From Armigeres subalbatus (taxonomy: Eukaryota > Arthropoda > Insecta > Diptera > Culicidae): a DNA stretch of 64,000 bases. The position numbers were made by a program, and so were the translations under genes. The stretch covers positions 62,001 to 126,000 of the forward strand of contig NW_026943251.1 in assembly GCF_024139115.2 (NCBI RefSeq). Direction: 5' to 3'. The number at the start of each line of letters is the position of its first letter. The stretch's first letter is position 1. Of the stretch, positions 12,012 through 23,874 are shown piece by piece. The notes under the pieces were generated by a model. That model saw only the letters and a program-made list of their open reading frames with translations. It made no database searches and was not told where the DNA came from.

Positions 12012-12552
12012 CTATGATCTCCGGATGTGGCAGACGAGAATGCAGCCGCTTTGTGGCAGATAATCGTCAGCACACGATGGCGGAGTGGCAGGATGCTTAC
12101 CTCGGCACAGGCGGCATCGGCGAGCAGTCCAGCAGCAGCTCTTATGTACTGGTTGAATGTCAGCGACAGAGTAACGATGAGATTACGGTGGGCAAGGCGA
12201 GTTAGTTACATGCACCAGGGCAGAACGCCCTGTTGTTGATCTTATGGGGTTACGTACAGGGTTCGAGCCAAAAAAATCTTGATTTCACAAATGACGCTAA
12301 CTACACGTAAACGGAGAAGGAAGGTTAGACTCCAGTCGATAAATGCATCAAACATTTTAACGACTTTGTGATTAGGAATAGGGAGTTCCCCCAACTTCTA
12401 TGACAGGCATGCTTGCTGGCAGTAATAGAGAACACTTTCAAAGTGGCTCAACGAGAGACCATATGGCATAGAGCAATATGTAGTTTGGGCTTTGAATTAA
12501 GTATCATAACCAATAATCAAATTGATAAATGTTATTATATGAACAAAATTAA
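12012..12552. other. Unassigned; short GC-rich patch
   Basis: 12015-12240 is GC-rich with overlapping short open frames in two plus frames. I recognise no domain and see no splice context. The rest is AT-rich. Confidence 0.35.
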
Positions 12553-13849
12553 CCTTTTGTCTGTGCTCTGGGGTCAATATGACCCCAGGCCACTTTGAGT
12601 GGCTGCCATTTTTTTAATTTTCAACCGATTCTCCTAATTTTTGGTAGTTTGGTAAAACTCGCCGAGATCTGTCTCCTAGGTGCAAATTGAAAAATCTTGA
12701 AAATTTGCGCTACAGTGTCCTTTTTTCAAAAAAATTACGTTGTCTGTGCTCTGGGGTCAAATTGACCCCAAATTGAAATTGCTATAACTTTTTTAATGTT
12801 TGGCCAATTTCGGATTTTTGGGGCTGTTTCGAAAGATAATTTAATTATCTTTCAGGTCGTTACCAAAGATTGACTATAGGTGGACGGGTACATCGCGGGG
12901 AGGGATTTTTGTAAAAAAGGGTACAAAAACAGTGATTTTCATGCTTATTTTATTATATCTGAAAATCCTACCCATTCTGAACTGCACCTTTCAAAAGGTT
13001 ATGCAGAAAGGCGTGTGCTTTGGCATGAGGCATTGATTAGTTTAGCGCTTGATCGCTAGGTGGCGGTATATTTGAATTCATTATTTTAGACTACTCAAGT
13101 AACTCCGATATATAGAATTTTCCTCATTGTAAAATATTCTAATCGCACAATTTTGACATTTGTAAAGATGACGTCTGTAACAAAGTTCGTCTGATGGGAA
13201 TAGACTGTCATGCGACGGAATAAATACTAAGGGAATTTACAAATAGGCGGCGCTAGTGTACTTGCAATATTTTTGCATATATGAAATATTGCTTTAGCTT
13301 GAGATCCCTCATACTTACACACAAGTTGTATTCGGCAACATTGTTCAGGATGTCTATCACTACAAAGCGGTGCTCAATATAATGAGCACTTCTTCCCATT
13401 TTAAATTTGTGCGATAAGAATATTTACACTGAGGAGAATTCTATACATCGGAATATCTTGAGTAGTCTAAAATAATGAATTCAAATATACCACCACCTGG
13501 CGGCCGAGTTCTAAACTTATCAACGCCTCATGCCAAAGCACATGCCTTCCTGCACAGACTTTTTAAAAAAGTTGCAGTTCAAAATGGGTAGGATTTTCGG
13601 ATATAAGTAAAATAATCATGAAAATCACTGTTTTTGTATCCTTGTTCACTAAAACCCCTCCCCGCGATGTACCCGCCCACCTATAGTCAATCTTTGGTAA
13701 CGATCTGAAAGATGATTAAATTATCTTTCGAAACAGCCCCAAAAATCCAAAATTGGCCGAACATTGAAAAAGTTATAGCAATTTAAATTTGGGGTCAATT
13801 TGACCCCAGAGCACAGACAACGTAAGTTTTTTTGAGCACAGACAGAAGG
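12553..13849. mobile_element. 1.3-kb piggyBac-like foldback element
   Basis: TTAA lies on both outer edges (12549-12552 and 13850-13853), and the ends are CCTTTTGTCTGTGCTC and GAGCACAGACAGAAGG. TTAA target sites with CC-starting ends are typical of piggyBac derivatives. Internally the element folds into arms of about 420 bp (about 12733-13150 against 13400-13826) around a spacer of about 250 bp. The palindrome TGGGGTCAAATTGACCCCA sits near each inner end. The left side has about 150 bp extra between the tip and the inner arm. There is no transposase ORF, so it is non-autonomous. Confidence 0.75.
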
Positions 13850-14679
13850 TTAAGTATTTTGACACGAGGCGAGTCAACCTGGTAATAAAAGACTTGGTAA
13901 ATTTTTTTTATGAGATCTGCTTTGATATTATATGTAAATATCAATATGCCTCCCTCCCCTCGATTTTTTATCCGAAAATAATAGTTTGACAAATTTTTAT
14001 TTGTTAGAAACGTGTTACGCGATGATGTGTAGAGCAGGGGGGTAATATGCGGTGCATCGCGCCTCCTCTGCATGTAGTATGAAGCAAATGTAAATAAACA
14101 ATCCCACAATTTTTACGTTAGTCAGCAGTAGTGTAGGTTAACCAATATCCTACAAGATTCCAGTTCGAAAAATGTTACACTTGCCAAGCGGGGTGGCCCA
14201 GGGTGGCCCGCCTTTCCCAAGCGGCGAGGCCCGGATAATACATCTTAGGTAGGCTTGATTTGTTCGTGGATGACAGGCTTACTCCCCCCCTGGTGTAGAG
14301 GCCGCAAAGACTGCTCAAAGACTGTGGCAGACAACTGACGATGGCTTATCTGGCGAAGACCAGAAAGCTATTCATTCTGTTCTAACGCTCGCTGATTTTT
14401 TCGATCTGCGATACAGCAAAGCAGGCTAATGTTTCTTTTTTATTTGTTTAAACAAATTTGAAACGTACCGAGTGACGTGACTTCAGAAGCGCCTACTGAT
14501 CCTCTTTTATTTCCACAAACGGGAGATCCTATTTAAACAGGGTTTTAGAATCTTGCCACTACGCTCGCGCATTCCGTGTTAGACTGGTTCAGAGACTACT
14601 ATGTTATTGTTGTTCCAAGGAAAGTGAACATTTAGCCTTTCGGGACACTTAGTTCATGAGAAAAACTACGATCCTGAAT
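13850..14679. other. Unassigned DNA
   Basis: Contains a GC-rich patch around 14190-14350 without a recognisable tRNA fold or ORF. Nothing else identified. Confidence 0.35.
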
Positions 14680-14927
14680 CAACATTTGAAAAGGGTGCAA
14701 CAGCCAAAATTTATTCATTCCGGCTCCTCGCCTACATACATACCGTTTTTCATACAAAATGGTCACCAAAATTGGTTCACACGCAACCGAGATCTAGATC
14801 TCCAAAATCGACCATTTTGTATGAAAAAGTGGGCTATTTTTTATGCCGGTCACTGTATATAAACAAAGCTATATACGCAAATAACTGGATGCATACATTC
14901 GGGATGTTACGCCCTATTCAAATGTTG
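14680..14927. mobile_element. Relative of the 11872 palindromic MITE with an insert
   Basis: The outer ends CAACATTTGAAAAGGG and GCCCTATTCAAATGTTG match the tips of the 11872-12011 element. The middle is replaced by a second inverted repeat (CATACAAAATGGTC at about 14751 against GACCATTTTGTATG at about 14811). It is probably another small element inserted within the first. Confidence 0.55.
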
Positions 14928-15226
14928 TTTTAAAACCCATCGAATTCGTAAAATATTTGCCTTATTGCGAAGTTTCAGATCATCGTGATCTTTGAAAAAC
15001 ACCTAATAAGGTGGAAAAGAATGACCTTATTTCCTGAAAATATATTCTTAGGACAACATAGCAAAGGTGATTCTACACGTGGGTGGCTATATATTTAATG
15101 CTCAACTATGCAAATTTCTGTAATTATCGATCCTTAAATGTATATTCTTTGTTGCAAATAAACAGTGCTGTTCCATTAATTTATCTATAATTTTTCTATC
15201 TTATCTACCCAACTTACGATTTCCAG

Positions 15227-17072
15227 GACGCGTCATCCCCATGCCGGCCGAGTGCGCGGCCAACCCTCTGCAGAGGGCTCTCGCCGATGCCATCATCCGG
15301 ATGGTACCGATGGATGAACTCCGCATCCTACTGGCCTGCGGGGCCAAAGTTAACGAGCAGGTTACACAAGGCTTGCGCCCCCTGCACTATGCCGTCTGGC
15401 AGAACAATGAAGCGGCGGTCAACCTATTGATGGTGAGGAGTGCCGATATCAATGCCATCGACGAAGTTGGTTACAGTGCTTTGCATCTTGCTGCGGAACA
15501 CGGGTAACTATTAAAAATGGGTCAATAATTTAAAAAGGTTAACTTACATCATTTCAATCTTCTCTCACAGTTATTACGATTTGGCCAAGATACTCTTGAA
15601 TGGCGGATGCAAAGTGGACTACCGTGATCCTTCGGACGATCCTTATCCAAGGACCACACTTTGCGATGAACCGCTTCGGTTGGCCTTACGAAACCGTCAC
15701 TACGATGTGGCAAAACTTCTGCTCGAAAGAGGTGCAGATCCGAACAAACGTTACTTCTTTGGTTCGGAAATTAACTTGGCCACCGATATCGAAAGCTTGG
15801 ATCTGTTGCTTCGTTTCGGAGCGAATACTGAGGCACGAGATCGATCTGGAATCACGCCACTAATGAGAGCCGTTCGAACTAATGGAAATATCGATGCTGT
15901 TCTTTTGTTGCTTCAGTATGGTGCAAATGTGAACGCAATGACCGATGCCAGAAACGATTATCGTACCGTCCTGCATTATGCTGTTCTTTCAGGTAGATAT
16001 TCTAAGATATTTACAGCTTTCAATAATCTAATAAAGATCTGCTCTTCTGCTAACATGTGTGTGTTATTAGGTTTAAATCTTTTCGGCGGTATGTTTTACT
16101 TTATTTTAACGACTTTTCTTGACCTTCACTTACTTATTATAAGATCTTTCTGAAGCTTTGTATTTTTGGCACCCGACCCCAGACTGCCGACGACCAAACA
16201 CTTTTAACGAAAGGAAATTTCTTCTACTCTCTAGGAAATGCTTCTTTGGTCACATTGCTTATCAAACAGGGGGCTCGTGTGGATATTCCTGCTCCACTTC
16301 CGGAACCGGATAGTCCTAGCCCTTTGGATCTAGCGGTGCTACGTGGCGATCCCACACTGGTGCGTATTTTGTTGGAAAATGGTGCCAACGTGAACCGTTG
16401 CAGCCCCATTATCGGATCACCTCTACACGTGGCCTGCGCTGACAATATTCCGCATAGAGTAGAAATAATGAAGGTAAATATTGATGTTCAGGTAACATAA
16501 GCATTTCAAAAGTATTTAAACAAACATTTTCCCACAGATGCTCTTATCATACGGTGCCGATCCAAATGTCCGTGTAGTCGGAGATATTGCTACCAATGCC
16601 ATTCTAAGACCGCCACTTGCCGAACTGATAGCTAGTAACGATGATGTGAAACCTGAAGAACTTAGGTTACTAATGAAATTCGGCGCCAGAGTAAGTTTTG
16701 TTTGCGAAACCCATCCATCCAGATCTTCAATCTCTCTTCTTCCCTTTCCACCAGGTCATCCTGAAAACCCAATTCCGAGACCCCGATGGATTGCTGAACT
16801 GCCTGACCAACATGAACCACAAGTCGGACTCCTTCCGGATAATACTGGAAGCAGCGGAAGAGTTCGATCCCTGCATGATTCGCCGGAACCAGCAGCTGAA
16901 CGACGATCAGCGAATGCTTCTGCTGGAGCGAGCCACTATCCCGATTCCGCTCAAGTCCCGCCTGCGAGCTCACTTCCGAAGGTTATTTGGCCGCAACTTG
17001 CCTGAATTTGTACCATCCCTGTTCATCCCGAGAGAGCTGCAGAGTTATCTGCTGTACGAGCATAGCTATTGA
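15227..17072 (+). CDS. Ankyrin-repeat and SOCS-box protein (ASB-like), five exons
   Basis: Proteins of this type are substrate adaptors of Cullin-5/Elongin ubiquitin ligases: the ankyrin stack binds the target and the C-terminal SOCS box binds Elongin B/C and Cul5. Exons: 15227-15503, 15571-15992, 16235-16473, 16538-16690, 16755-17072. All introns are GT-AG (67, 242, 64 and 64 bp) and the frame is open to TGA at 17070. From the ATG at 15241 the product is 464 residues. Ankyrin signatures include RPLHYAVWQNNEAAVNLLM (residues 46-64), SALHLAAEHG (79-88), PLDLAVLRGDPTLVRILLENG and SPLHVACADN, about eight repeats in all. The SOCS box is residues 419-464, with RLRAHFRRL as the BC-box part and a C-terminal end in LQSYLLYE. 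A start in the upstream exon near 4738 would add ten residues. The substrate is unknown. No frameshift is seen. Confidence 0.9.
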
Positions 17073-17514
17073 AGTGGCTCGATCTGCGTACGTCCGATGA
17101 CAGTGTAGAATGTGGTACAAATTATTTGATAAACTTTTAATCATCGTAAGCTAATATTTGTAGAAAATGAATCCCGATGAGACTTGCCCTACGAGAACGA
17201 ATATATTCCTAAAACTTTGAACTTTGAAAACATGTGACATAATAGACATTTTGTAGGTTAAGTAATGATGCAGAAAATTAATGACGATACTGCCACTTTT
17301 GATGTGGATCGTGGTCTTTTTCCTGGTAAAAAGGTTCCACGCATGTCACTCGTGAAAGAATTCTGGTAGTGAAAGCAACCCTAGGGTTATTTGTAATGTG
17401 TAATACACAGGAAAACTTATGCAGTAAACTTTAGACTTTGTAATCGATTGGTGATCAATTTATTTTGTAGTTTATAACGCTATATGGAGATTCCCTAATT
17501 TTATTATTTGGTAC

Positions 17515-17520
17515 AATAAA
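17515..17520 (+). terminator. Poly(A) signal AATAAA
   Basis: AATAAA lies 443 bases after the stop codon of the ankyrin/SOCS gene and is followed by A-rich and then T-rich DNA. It is the first canonical signal downstream of that gene. Confidence 0.65.
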
Positions 17521-17539
17521 AACACATATTTTGGAAAAA

Positions 17540-18020
17540 AAGTGCTAGTTTTTTTTATCTAATGTACTTACTCATTTCAAACTTGATGGGCTACAGCCTA
17601 TGCCGAATGGAATATTCTTCTCTTCTCTTTTTAGTCAATCGCTTCCATTCGCCCTAAACGTTCAACGCCCTCAGGTCCTCTTCAGCTGCAAAAATACATC
17701 ATGCTCACGGCCTTCCACGAAGCCTACGGCCTTTTTCGGGTTCTATAGCATAATATCTTTGCTTGACGCACTTCCGGCATACAAACAACGTGCCTAGACT
17801 ACCGTAGTCTGCCGTGTTGTATAAGCTTACCAATATCCATCACTTTGTACACTTTCCTCAACTCGTTATTCATGTGAGGCCGTCAAATGCCGTTCTCCCC
17901 TGTTTATCGCTAAGTATTGTCTAGGAGCACCTTACGCTGAAATACTCCGAAAATTCCTCTGATCAGCCTCCGTAATAAGTCCTATAAGCTCCATTAGCTG
18001 CTGCTATACACCTTTTCGTG
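17540..18020. other. Possible R1-type 3' region
   Basis: Repetitive-looking, moderately GC-rich DNA between the ankyrin gene and the R1 remnant. It could be the 3' end of the minus-strand retrotransposon at 18220-20330, but no coding motif confirms this. Confidence 0.3.
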
Positions 18021-18242
18021 GGGCTCTCCTTAGCGGTAGATGGCTACATAGCAAGACCATGCTGATTGCTGAGGGTGGCTGGGTTCGATTCGCGGTGTCA
18101 GTCTAGGCAATTTTCGGATTGGAATCATCGTGGTAGCCTCATGATATACGAATGCCGAAATGGTAGCTTGGCTTAGAAACCTCGCAGTTAATAACTGTGA
18201 AAGTGCTGAATGAACACTAAGCTGCGAGGCGGCAATGTCCCA
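18021..18242 (+). mobile_element. Feilai-type tRNA-derived SINE, 3' truncated
   Basis: The pol III B-box-like GGTTCGATTCGC lies near 18089-18100, with an A-box-like region upstream. The standard body follows (GTCTAGGCAATTTTCGGATT, CTCATGATATACGAATGC, CTGCGAGGCGG). The AATGCCAATAAGAAG tail seen in other copies (53543, 61981) is missing. It abuts or interrupts the R1-type RT. Confidence 0.75.
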
Positions 18243-20330
18243 TCCACCGTCGATCTGCCTTTCCGGAATCCAAACTGCTTCTCCGACAAGCCGATCTCGC
18301 CCTTCGCGAACTGCGACAGCCTATTAGGGATAATCCTTTCCAGAAGCTTTCCCCAGTGTATTCTTAGTAGGCATATGGGATTTCTTATACGATGCTGCAC
18401 TCCCCAACGGTTTCCCTGGTTTCGACAGCAACACCAGTTTCTGAATCTTCCACCACTTATTTGGAAAAGTAGCCATCTGTAGGCATTTCTGGCAGCACCA
18501 TCCTGAACAACAAATCTGGAAACGCCAGTATAGCAGTTTTTAGAGCCACGTTTGAAAATTAAATCCGGACCTGGAGCTTTCTTCATCTTCAGACCTTTCG
18601 CCACTGATGACAGCTCGTCGTTGGAGACTCTGCATACCTGCAGGAATGGTGAATCGGTCTTCATCTTCGGTACGGTGCAGGCGGGCCACATCGTAGAATC
18701 ATGCTGCGGGAAGACACCGTCCACGATGATCTTCAACTTGTCCGGACACATCTCCGCTGGCGTTGCTGGACCCTAGATTTTCCTTATTGCCACACGATAA
18801 GCATTGCCCTGCAAGGATCATCGTCAGCTTCTTTGGCACAACTGTTTGAAGCAATTGGACTTGGCTGACTTTGATCTCCCATTTGAAAGCCGCTCAGCTT
18901 CCTCGGAAAACTATCTTACGCTCTTCTCTTGCTGTTTCAGACCTTGCCCTCTGAAAACACGTCTCCTGGCCTTGGAGACAGTCCCACCAGGCCACTAGTA
19001 ATTTGGGCGTCGGCTGTCCAATGGCTCCAGTTTCATTGGCATCGACGCATCGCAAGCCCTCGCCAACGTTTCCGTCAGTTCATCTGCTTCAGATTTGTTG
19101 CGCCTCGACAACCTTCGGGGTGCTTTCTGATAAAAAGCTCCTTGTCAGAAAGTCTCTGTCTTCCATTCTCACCCGGAAATTCTTATCCCTCCGAGTCAAG
19201 CCTCGGTAGCCGTGTTCCAAAACTATACCGGATCGCTTGGTGATTGCCAGGAGGCCTCACAAACTTCCAGCTCATGTTTTCACCAGCGACGGACCGTAAA
19301 ACGTCACGTCAATGATGGACTCCTGCTCGTCTCTGCGAAATGTACTAACGGTACCTTCGCGTTGCCCAGTCTGACTTCCAGCTTTGGTAAAGCGCCTTTC
19401 AGCAAACTGTCACCTCTGGCGTTGGTCAGCCTGCCGGCTTCCCAATTCCACTGCCTAAAGCGCATTGAAGTCGCCTTCAATGATGACGGGTTTAAGGCGT
19501 CGATCTGCTTCTCCGTGGTGCATCCACCATCCGGTTACATACTCGCTCTAAAGTCCACCTTGGGGTGCGTAGCCAGCCAAGCACACGAAGATCCCGCGCT
19601 GATTTTGGCGACAACAAACCCTTCTGCTAGAGCTGCTGTTTCACCACTTCGTGAATAGGGAATTTGCCCATAACTTGATAGCCGCAATCCCCTAAATGAA
19701 TCCGCCACCCAGTTGCCATTATTTGAAGGGTTTCCGATAAGGCTCAGCATTAAAGTACCGTAAGTCGCACATTTATTCTGTTGTCGACTGTCACAACAGT
19801 TGCTGTAAAGCGGTATCGCAATGATTGAGATTCAATCTGGATGATTCTCCATTAATCCCGGTCCGCTCTTTCGCTCTTCTTTGTATGCAGGTGTGGCATC
19901 GTAGCCACCCGTCGGCCATGGTCGTTTCTAATCCTCCGGTTTGCAGAGCAGGCATTTTGGTTGCTTTCGTACAGTCCTTCAGCAACGTGTCTTCGTGCAC
20001 ATTTTCTACATAGACCAGATCTGTCCGGACCTTTTGCAGTTTGCGCCGCCTGGTGTCCAAACACCATGCATTTGAAGCATCACTCCATCTCTTTGGTGAC
20101 TCATGCGTGAGTAAGTCTCAACGGGCACAGCCGACCATCCGATCTTTCACCTTGCCCACCTCTCCACCACCTCCTGCTTCTTTCTCTCTTCTCTTCTCAC
20201 TCGAAGCTTTCCACGGTTTGCCATAATCATCGTTCTTGATTGCTGTCATCTCTTTGAGTATGCTGGGGCACAACCGCACGATCCGTTGCTTCTTCGAGAC
20301 TTCCTTGCTCTCCCATGGCGAGTCCCCTGC
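18220..20330 (-). mobile_element. R1-type non-LTR retrotransposon remnant
   Basis: On the minus strand, upstream to downstream: gag-like CCHC knuckles (MVFGHQAA and GLCRKC, about 19950-20070); the opening of ORF2 with LNLNHCDTALQQLL near 19791-19840; endonuclease pieces (NPSNNGNWVAD near 19700, RLTNARGDSLL near 19400); and RT pieces (KKAPGPD near 18580, GFRKGRSTVD near 18250). The order gag-endonuclease-RT and the LNLNHC opening fit the R1 group. The reading frame shifts repeatedly and stops are present, so it is dead. Downstream RT is lost at the SINE. Confidence 0.75.
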
Positions 20331-21994
20331 TTCGCTTCTCCGATACGTAAGTATTTTGGATGCTCATTGGTGTCTGCTGTGTGTCTGCTGTAAGCTCCGC
20401 TCCCTCTCTCAGCGTTTTTCAGCTGCTTCAGCTCTTCTTTTGGGTGCTACTGCTGCCTACGCCATCACTGTTGATCGCCGCAGCCTCCCACTTTTTGCGA
20501 AAACATTCGCTCCGCCTGCTCCTTCGTTTTGAATGCAGGACTTACGGCGTCTGAAGCCACGCTACATTGAAGTGTAATTTAGAATTTCTTTTTGCGGAAA
20601 CCAAGAGCTGTTACGCCTGGAAGGGAAGTGATTTTCGAAACATTACTTCAGCGCCTTTATCTTTTGATGGATTTTTAAGATTAATATCGATCAATCGACT
20701 CGGACACTCTCCAAAAGCAGTTTTCCAATTTCAAGGTTGAAATTTAAGCATTTTCAACGATAAGCTATTGAAAATATCAGCAATTCTTGTCGATAGCTGA
20801 GGTCAATAAAATGTCAAAAATATAATCCAATTCCTCGCGATTTCCTAATACGGACATCAAAATTCATTGCCACATGTCTTCGGGTTCACCCGCAAGATTT
20901 TCTTTTGTGTATAAAGAAGCTGTGTCTCCCCCATATGCGAGCTTCATTGGCTTCCCAGGTTGTGGACAGCAGTTGCGCGTGTACTGGACGTGCTTTTTGC
21001 TCATCAATTTTTTTCTCGTTCGTTTGCTGTGCTTAAAGCGTACGCGAGCATACGCAGTCGCCAGTGGATAGCTGCCGCAGTGGGTGCCTGTGGAGTATGC
21101 ATGAAAAGAAGAGAACGCATTTCTTGTCGCTCTATGTTACTGATGACGGTTGAATGCAGTGGTGTCGGTTGCGATCGATGCAATCGCCCATCCGCATGGC
21201 TCTGAGCTCACGGCTAAAGGCGCCGATTATGGTTGAGCTGCTACATGGACAGTGTGGTGCGTGAAAGAAGATTAAAATTAGTTCAGAGAGATTTGGTCTG
21301 TTCATCCACAGGAAAAGTTATGGGTTTCACAATTTTTAAATCTTCGATTTCGAGATTTATTATTATTTTATAGGTTTAATCATCGTAGTAGGGGTCAACT
21401 GCTCCTTGACTTGTTTCTTATTTTGATTTTTTTCTCAGAAGTAAGCGCGCATAAGTTAGCAATAAGGAAGCAACAAAATTGCTGCTGTATTTCTTTGTTA
21501 GGGCGATAAGATGAATATATATGATGTTTCAGTATGAGATGGAAAACGGACAGTTCCTACATAAATAGCACATTTTGTCCAAGTCTGAAAATTTTTATTA
21601 TAGAATTTTTAAACTTTAAATACTATCATCAATACGAAATCTATAAATGCTCTAAATTTGCTAGAGTAAATAAGAGCTGAATAGTTAGATACAAAGCAAT
21701 TCTCTGATTATGTATTTAATAATGACTTCTAGCCTTTCCAGAAGTTTTGAGAAAATAAAACAACCATTGCATAATACCCCATAGCCAGCATGGGAAGTTA
21801 TCATTTGGGCCAATATTAATACCTAGTAATCAAGCCCCATAGATTCAAAAAGTTAGAATATAAATACGTTAGACGTTTATATACAAGTCCCATGTGTCTT
21901 TTCGCGGTTATGTTTAAAACATTATCCTTTGCTCGTTTTTTTGTATTCGTTTCCAAGGGTTGACAAGGGTTGACGTCCTTGGACAAAGTCCCAG
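20331..21994. other. Unassigned DNA
   Basis: The part to about 20560 may still belong to the 5' end of the R1 remnant. The remainder has short open frames without recognisable domains. Confidence 0.35.
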
Positions 21995-22272
21995 CTACCG
22001 ATTTACTTGCAACAAGTTCCATTCGACGCAGAATCCGGTCCAATTGATTCCTATTGAAAATTTGCCAGATCGGACCATGCGCTCAGAAATTATGGTCAAA
22101 ATACTTTTTGTTATAAAAAGCGCATAAATAAAGTCTAGCTCACACTTTTTGGTACTTATCCTCAACCGATTTACTTGCAACAAGTTCCGTTCGACGCTGT
22201 TCTTTTGATCCCTTTCGAAAATTTGGCAGATCGGACTATGGGCGCAGAAATTATGGCCAAAATACTTTTTGT
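21995..22272 (+). repeat. Two tandem copies of a dispersed repeat
   Basis: CCGATTTACTTGCAACAAGTT starts both units (about 21995 and 22166). Both continue through TTCGACGC and CAGATCGGAC(C/T)ATG to CAAAATACTTTTTGTT. The spacing is about 170 bp. Further copies lie at 29428-29575 (opposite strand) and about 30455-30530 (partial). Confidence 0.65.
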
Positions 22273-23598
22273 TCTCTAAATTAATCAGATTTCGTGTAAG
22301 TAAGTATTTCTACGTGAAGTTAAACGATTTACAATTTGATATGGAAATGCTAACATCATCTTCCAAACTTCTGGACGCACATGTTCAGCAAGATAGAATT
22401 AGAGGCAAAAGTATAGAATTGATAGTTCCGTTAGGATACGGCAGGCATGAAGAATGTTTTTTTTATATAGTAAGTCGATTTTGAAAGCGAGCGGAGGGGC
22501 AATATGTTGTGATTGCACATATTGACGACCTTTCCTTTTGCCAAGCTCCTGTATGAAGAGGAGGGAAGAATATCAGTGTGGAAGCTTGATATATCTCCAC
22601 TGGCAAAAGGAAGGTGGTGGTTTGACTTGCTCATATTCCATCGCGTGCGGAAGGATTTCATATCGACGCGAGTACTCGCTCCAAATTTCTAACATGACAT
22701 CAGCATTTAGTCGAATAGGATTTTTATTGCACAGTTCTTGTTTCCTTCGTCATTGCGTCCGTCTCGTCGCAACCAACTTGGCTGCCTTCCGAGAGAGTAG
22801 AAAGAAGAACAAAGCAGAGAAAGGCACTGCTGCTGTACCGTCGACCAATAACAAATGAATTGATTGATGCCCCTCACCAAGGGTAGTACACTAAAAGTAA
22901 TGATTTCCGGTGTGTATTACTTTCTACGTGAAGTTAAACGGATTTTACAATGTGATAAAGTGGAAATGCTAATTCTATCATGCGTGCGCGTTTGCTCTGT
23001 GTTTTTCTTTCCGACGCAAGAATGATCGCGCGATCGTCCGGAAGTGATTAGTTCTGCTTTACAGTGCGGGTTAGTGTGAATTACTTTGACATAACTTCGT
23101 ACAAAAGAATGATTTACTTCCGCTACCACAGGTTATTTATTATAGATTACCTTCTCATCTGACCTCAACTATCACTTTTCCGTGGCACACGGAGACGGGG
23201 AGAGAGTCATCGGTCTCACTTGTAACAATTAGGCAACCCTATAACCAGAGACCAGCGGAGTGAAAAACTGTCGAAAATGGCAACGTATGAAAATGCATGA
23301 AATCGTGAAAATAATATTGGCAAAGCACTTCTTGAACTTTTTTGCTTGCTTCTTATGGAAGCAAAAAATGTAATCGGGTCGAATCAGTGGAATCGCTTTT
23401 GACGGTAATGATTTTGAAACAAGATGGCGTCTTTCGCCGATCTCTCATATCTCTAGTATTTCTAGTAACAATGAGTGTAGAATTATTTTTTCTCTCCTAA
23501 TCCCTAAATTGACTGTGAGGACGTAGCCGGCATCGTTATTGGTCTCGAATTAATGAAACTTCAAAGCATGTACAATGACAATAGTTTTCTAATCTCAA
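22273..23598. other. Unassigned DNA with a short direct repeat
   Basis: TTCTACGTGAAGTTAAACG occurs at about 22309 and 22921, each followed by similar sequence for about 50 bp. The 600 bp between includes an inverted pair CCTTTCCTTTTGCC (22527) and GGCAAAAGGAAGG (22603). It may be an insertion between duplicated ends, but this is too degenerate to classify. Confidence 0.35.
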
Positions 23599-23874
23599 TT
23601 ATTTCCAATAGTTTTCGAAATGTTTCTGATAAGCATTGAATAATCCTGATTCCATTATCATCAACCAGGGCTGATAATAGTCATCGTCGCAACAAGAAAA
23701 GCTCAGCAGTAGCGACGAGTTGTCTTCAGTGCTATCTTCCGATCGCATCGCCAGCCCGTGACGCGCACGACGGTCCGGGTTTTCGTCGTTCAAATCCAAA
23801 TCAATCGTCAACTGACGTGACACTGAAGAACGAAGACTTCCCATACCATTATTCTTTCGGTCGGCAGCTGCCAT
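23599..23874 (-). CDS. Hypothetical 91-residue protein
   Basis: An ATG in a good context (CGCATGG) opens a 91-codon frame ending in TAA. The product starts MAAADRKNNGMGSLR, has an Asp/Glu/Arg-rich middle (DLNDENPDRRARHG, RSEDSTEDNS) and an aromatic C-terminal end (QKHFENYWK). There is no signal peptide, membrane segment or known domain. GC content is higher than the flanks, which favours coding, but I see no neighbouring exon or poly(A) signal to support it. It could be one exon of a larger gene or a chance frame. Confidence 0.3.
   Translation of the reverse strand: MAAADRKNNGMGSLRSSVSRQLTIDLDLNDENPDRRARHGLAMRSEDSTEDNSSLLLSFSCCDDDYYQPWLMIMESGLFNAYQKHFENYWK

Noticed and set aside
18021..18242. 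tRNA gene
   Set aside because: The pol III boxes belong to a Feilai-type SINE; the downstream body matches the other SINE copies and the cloverleaf is not sound.
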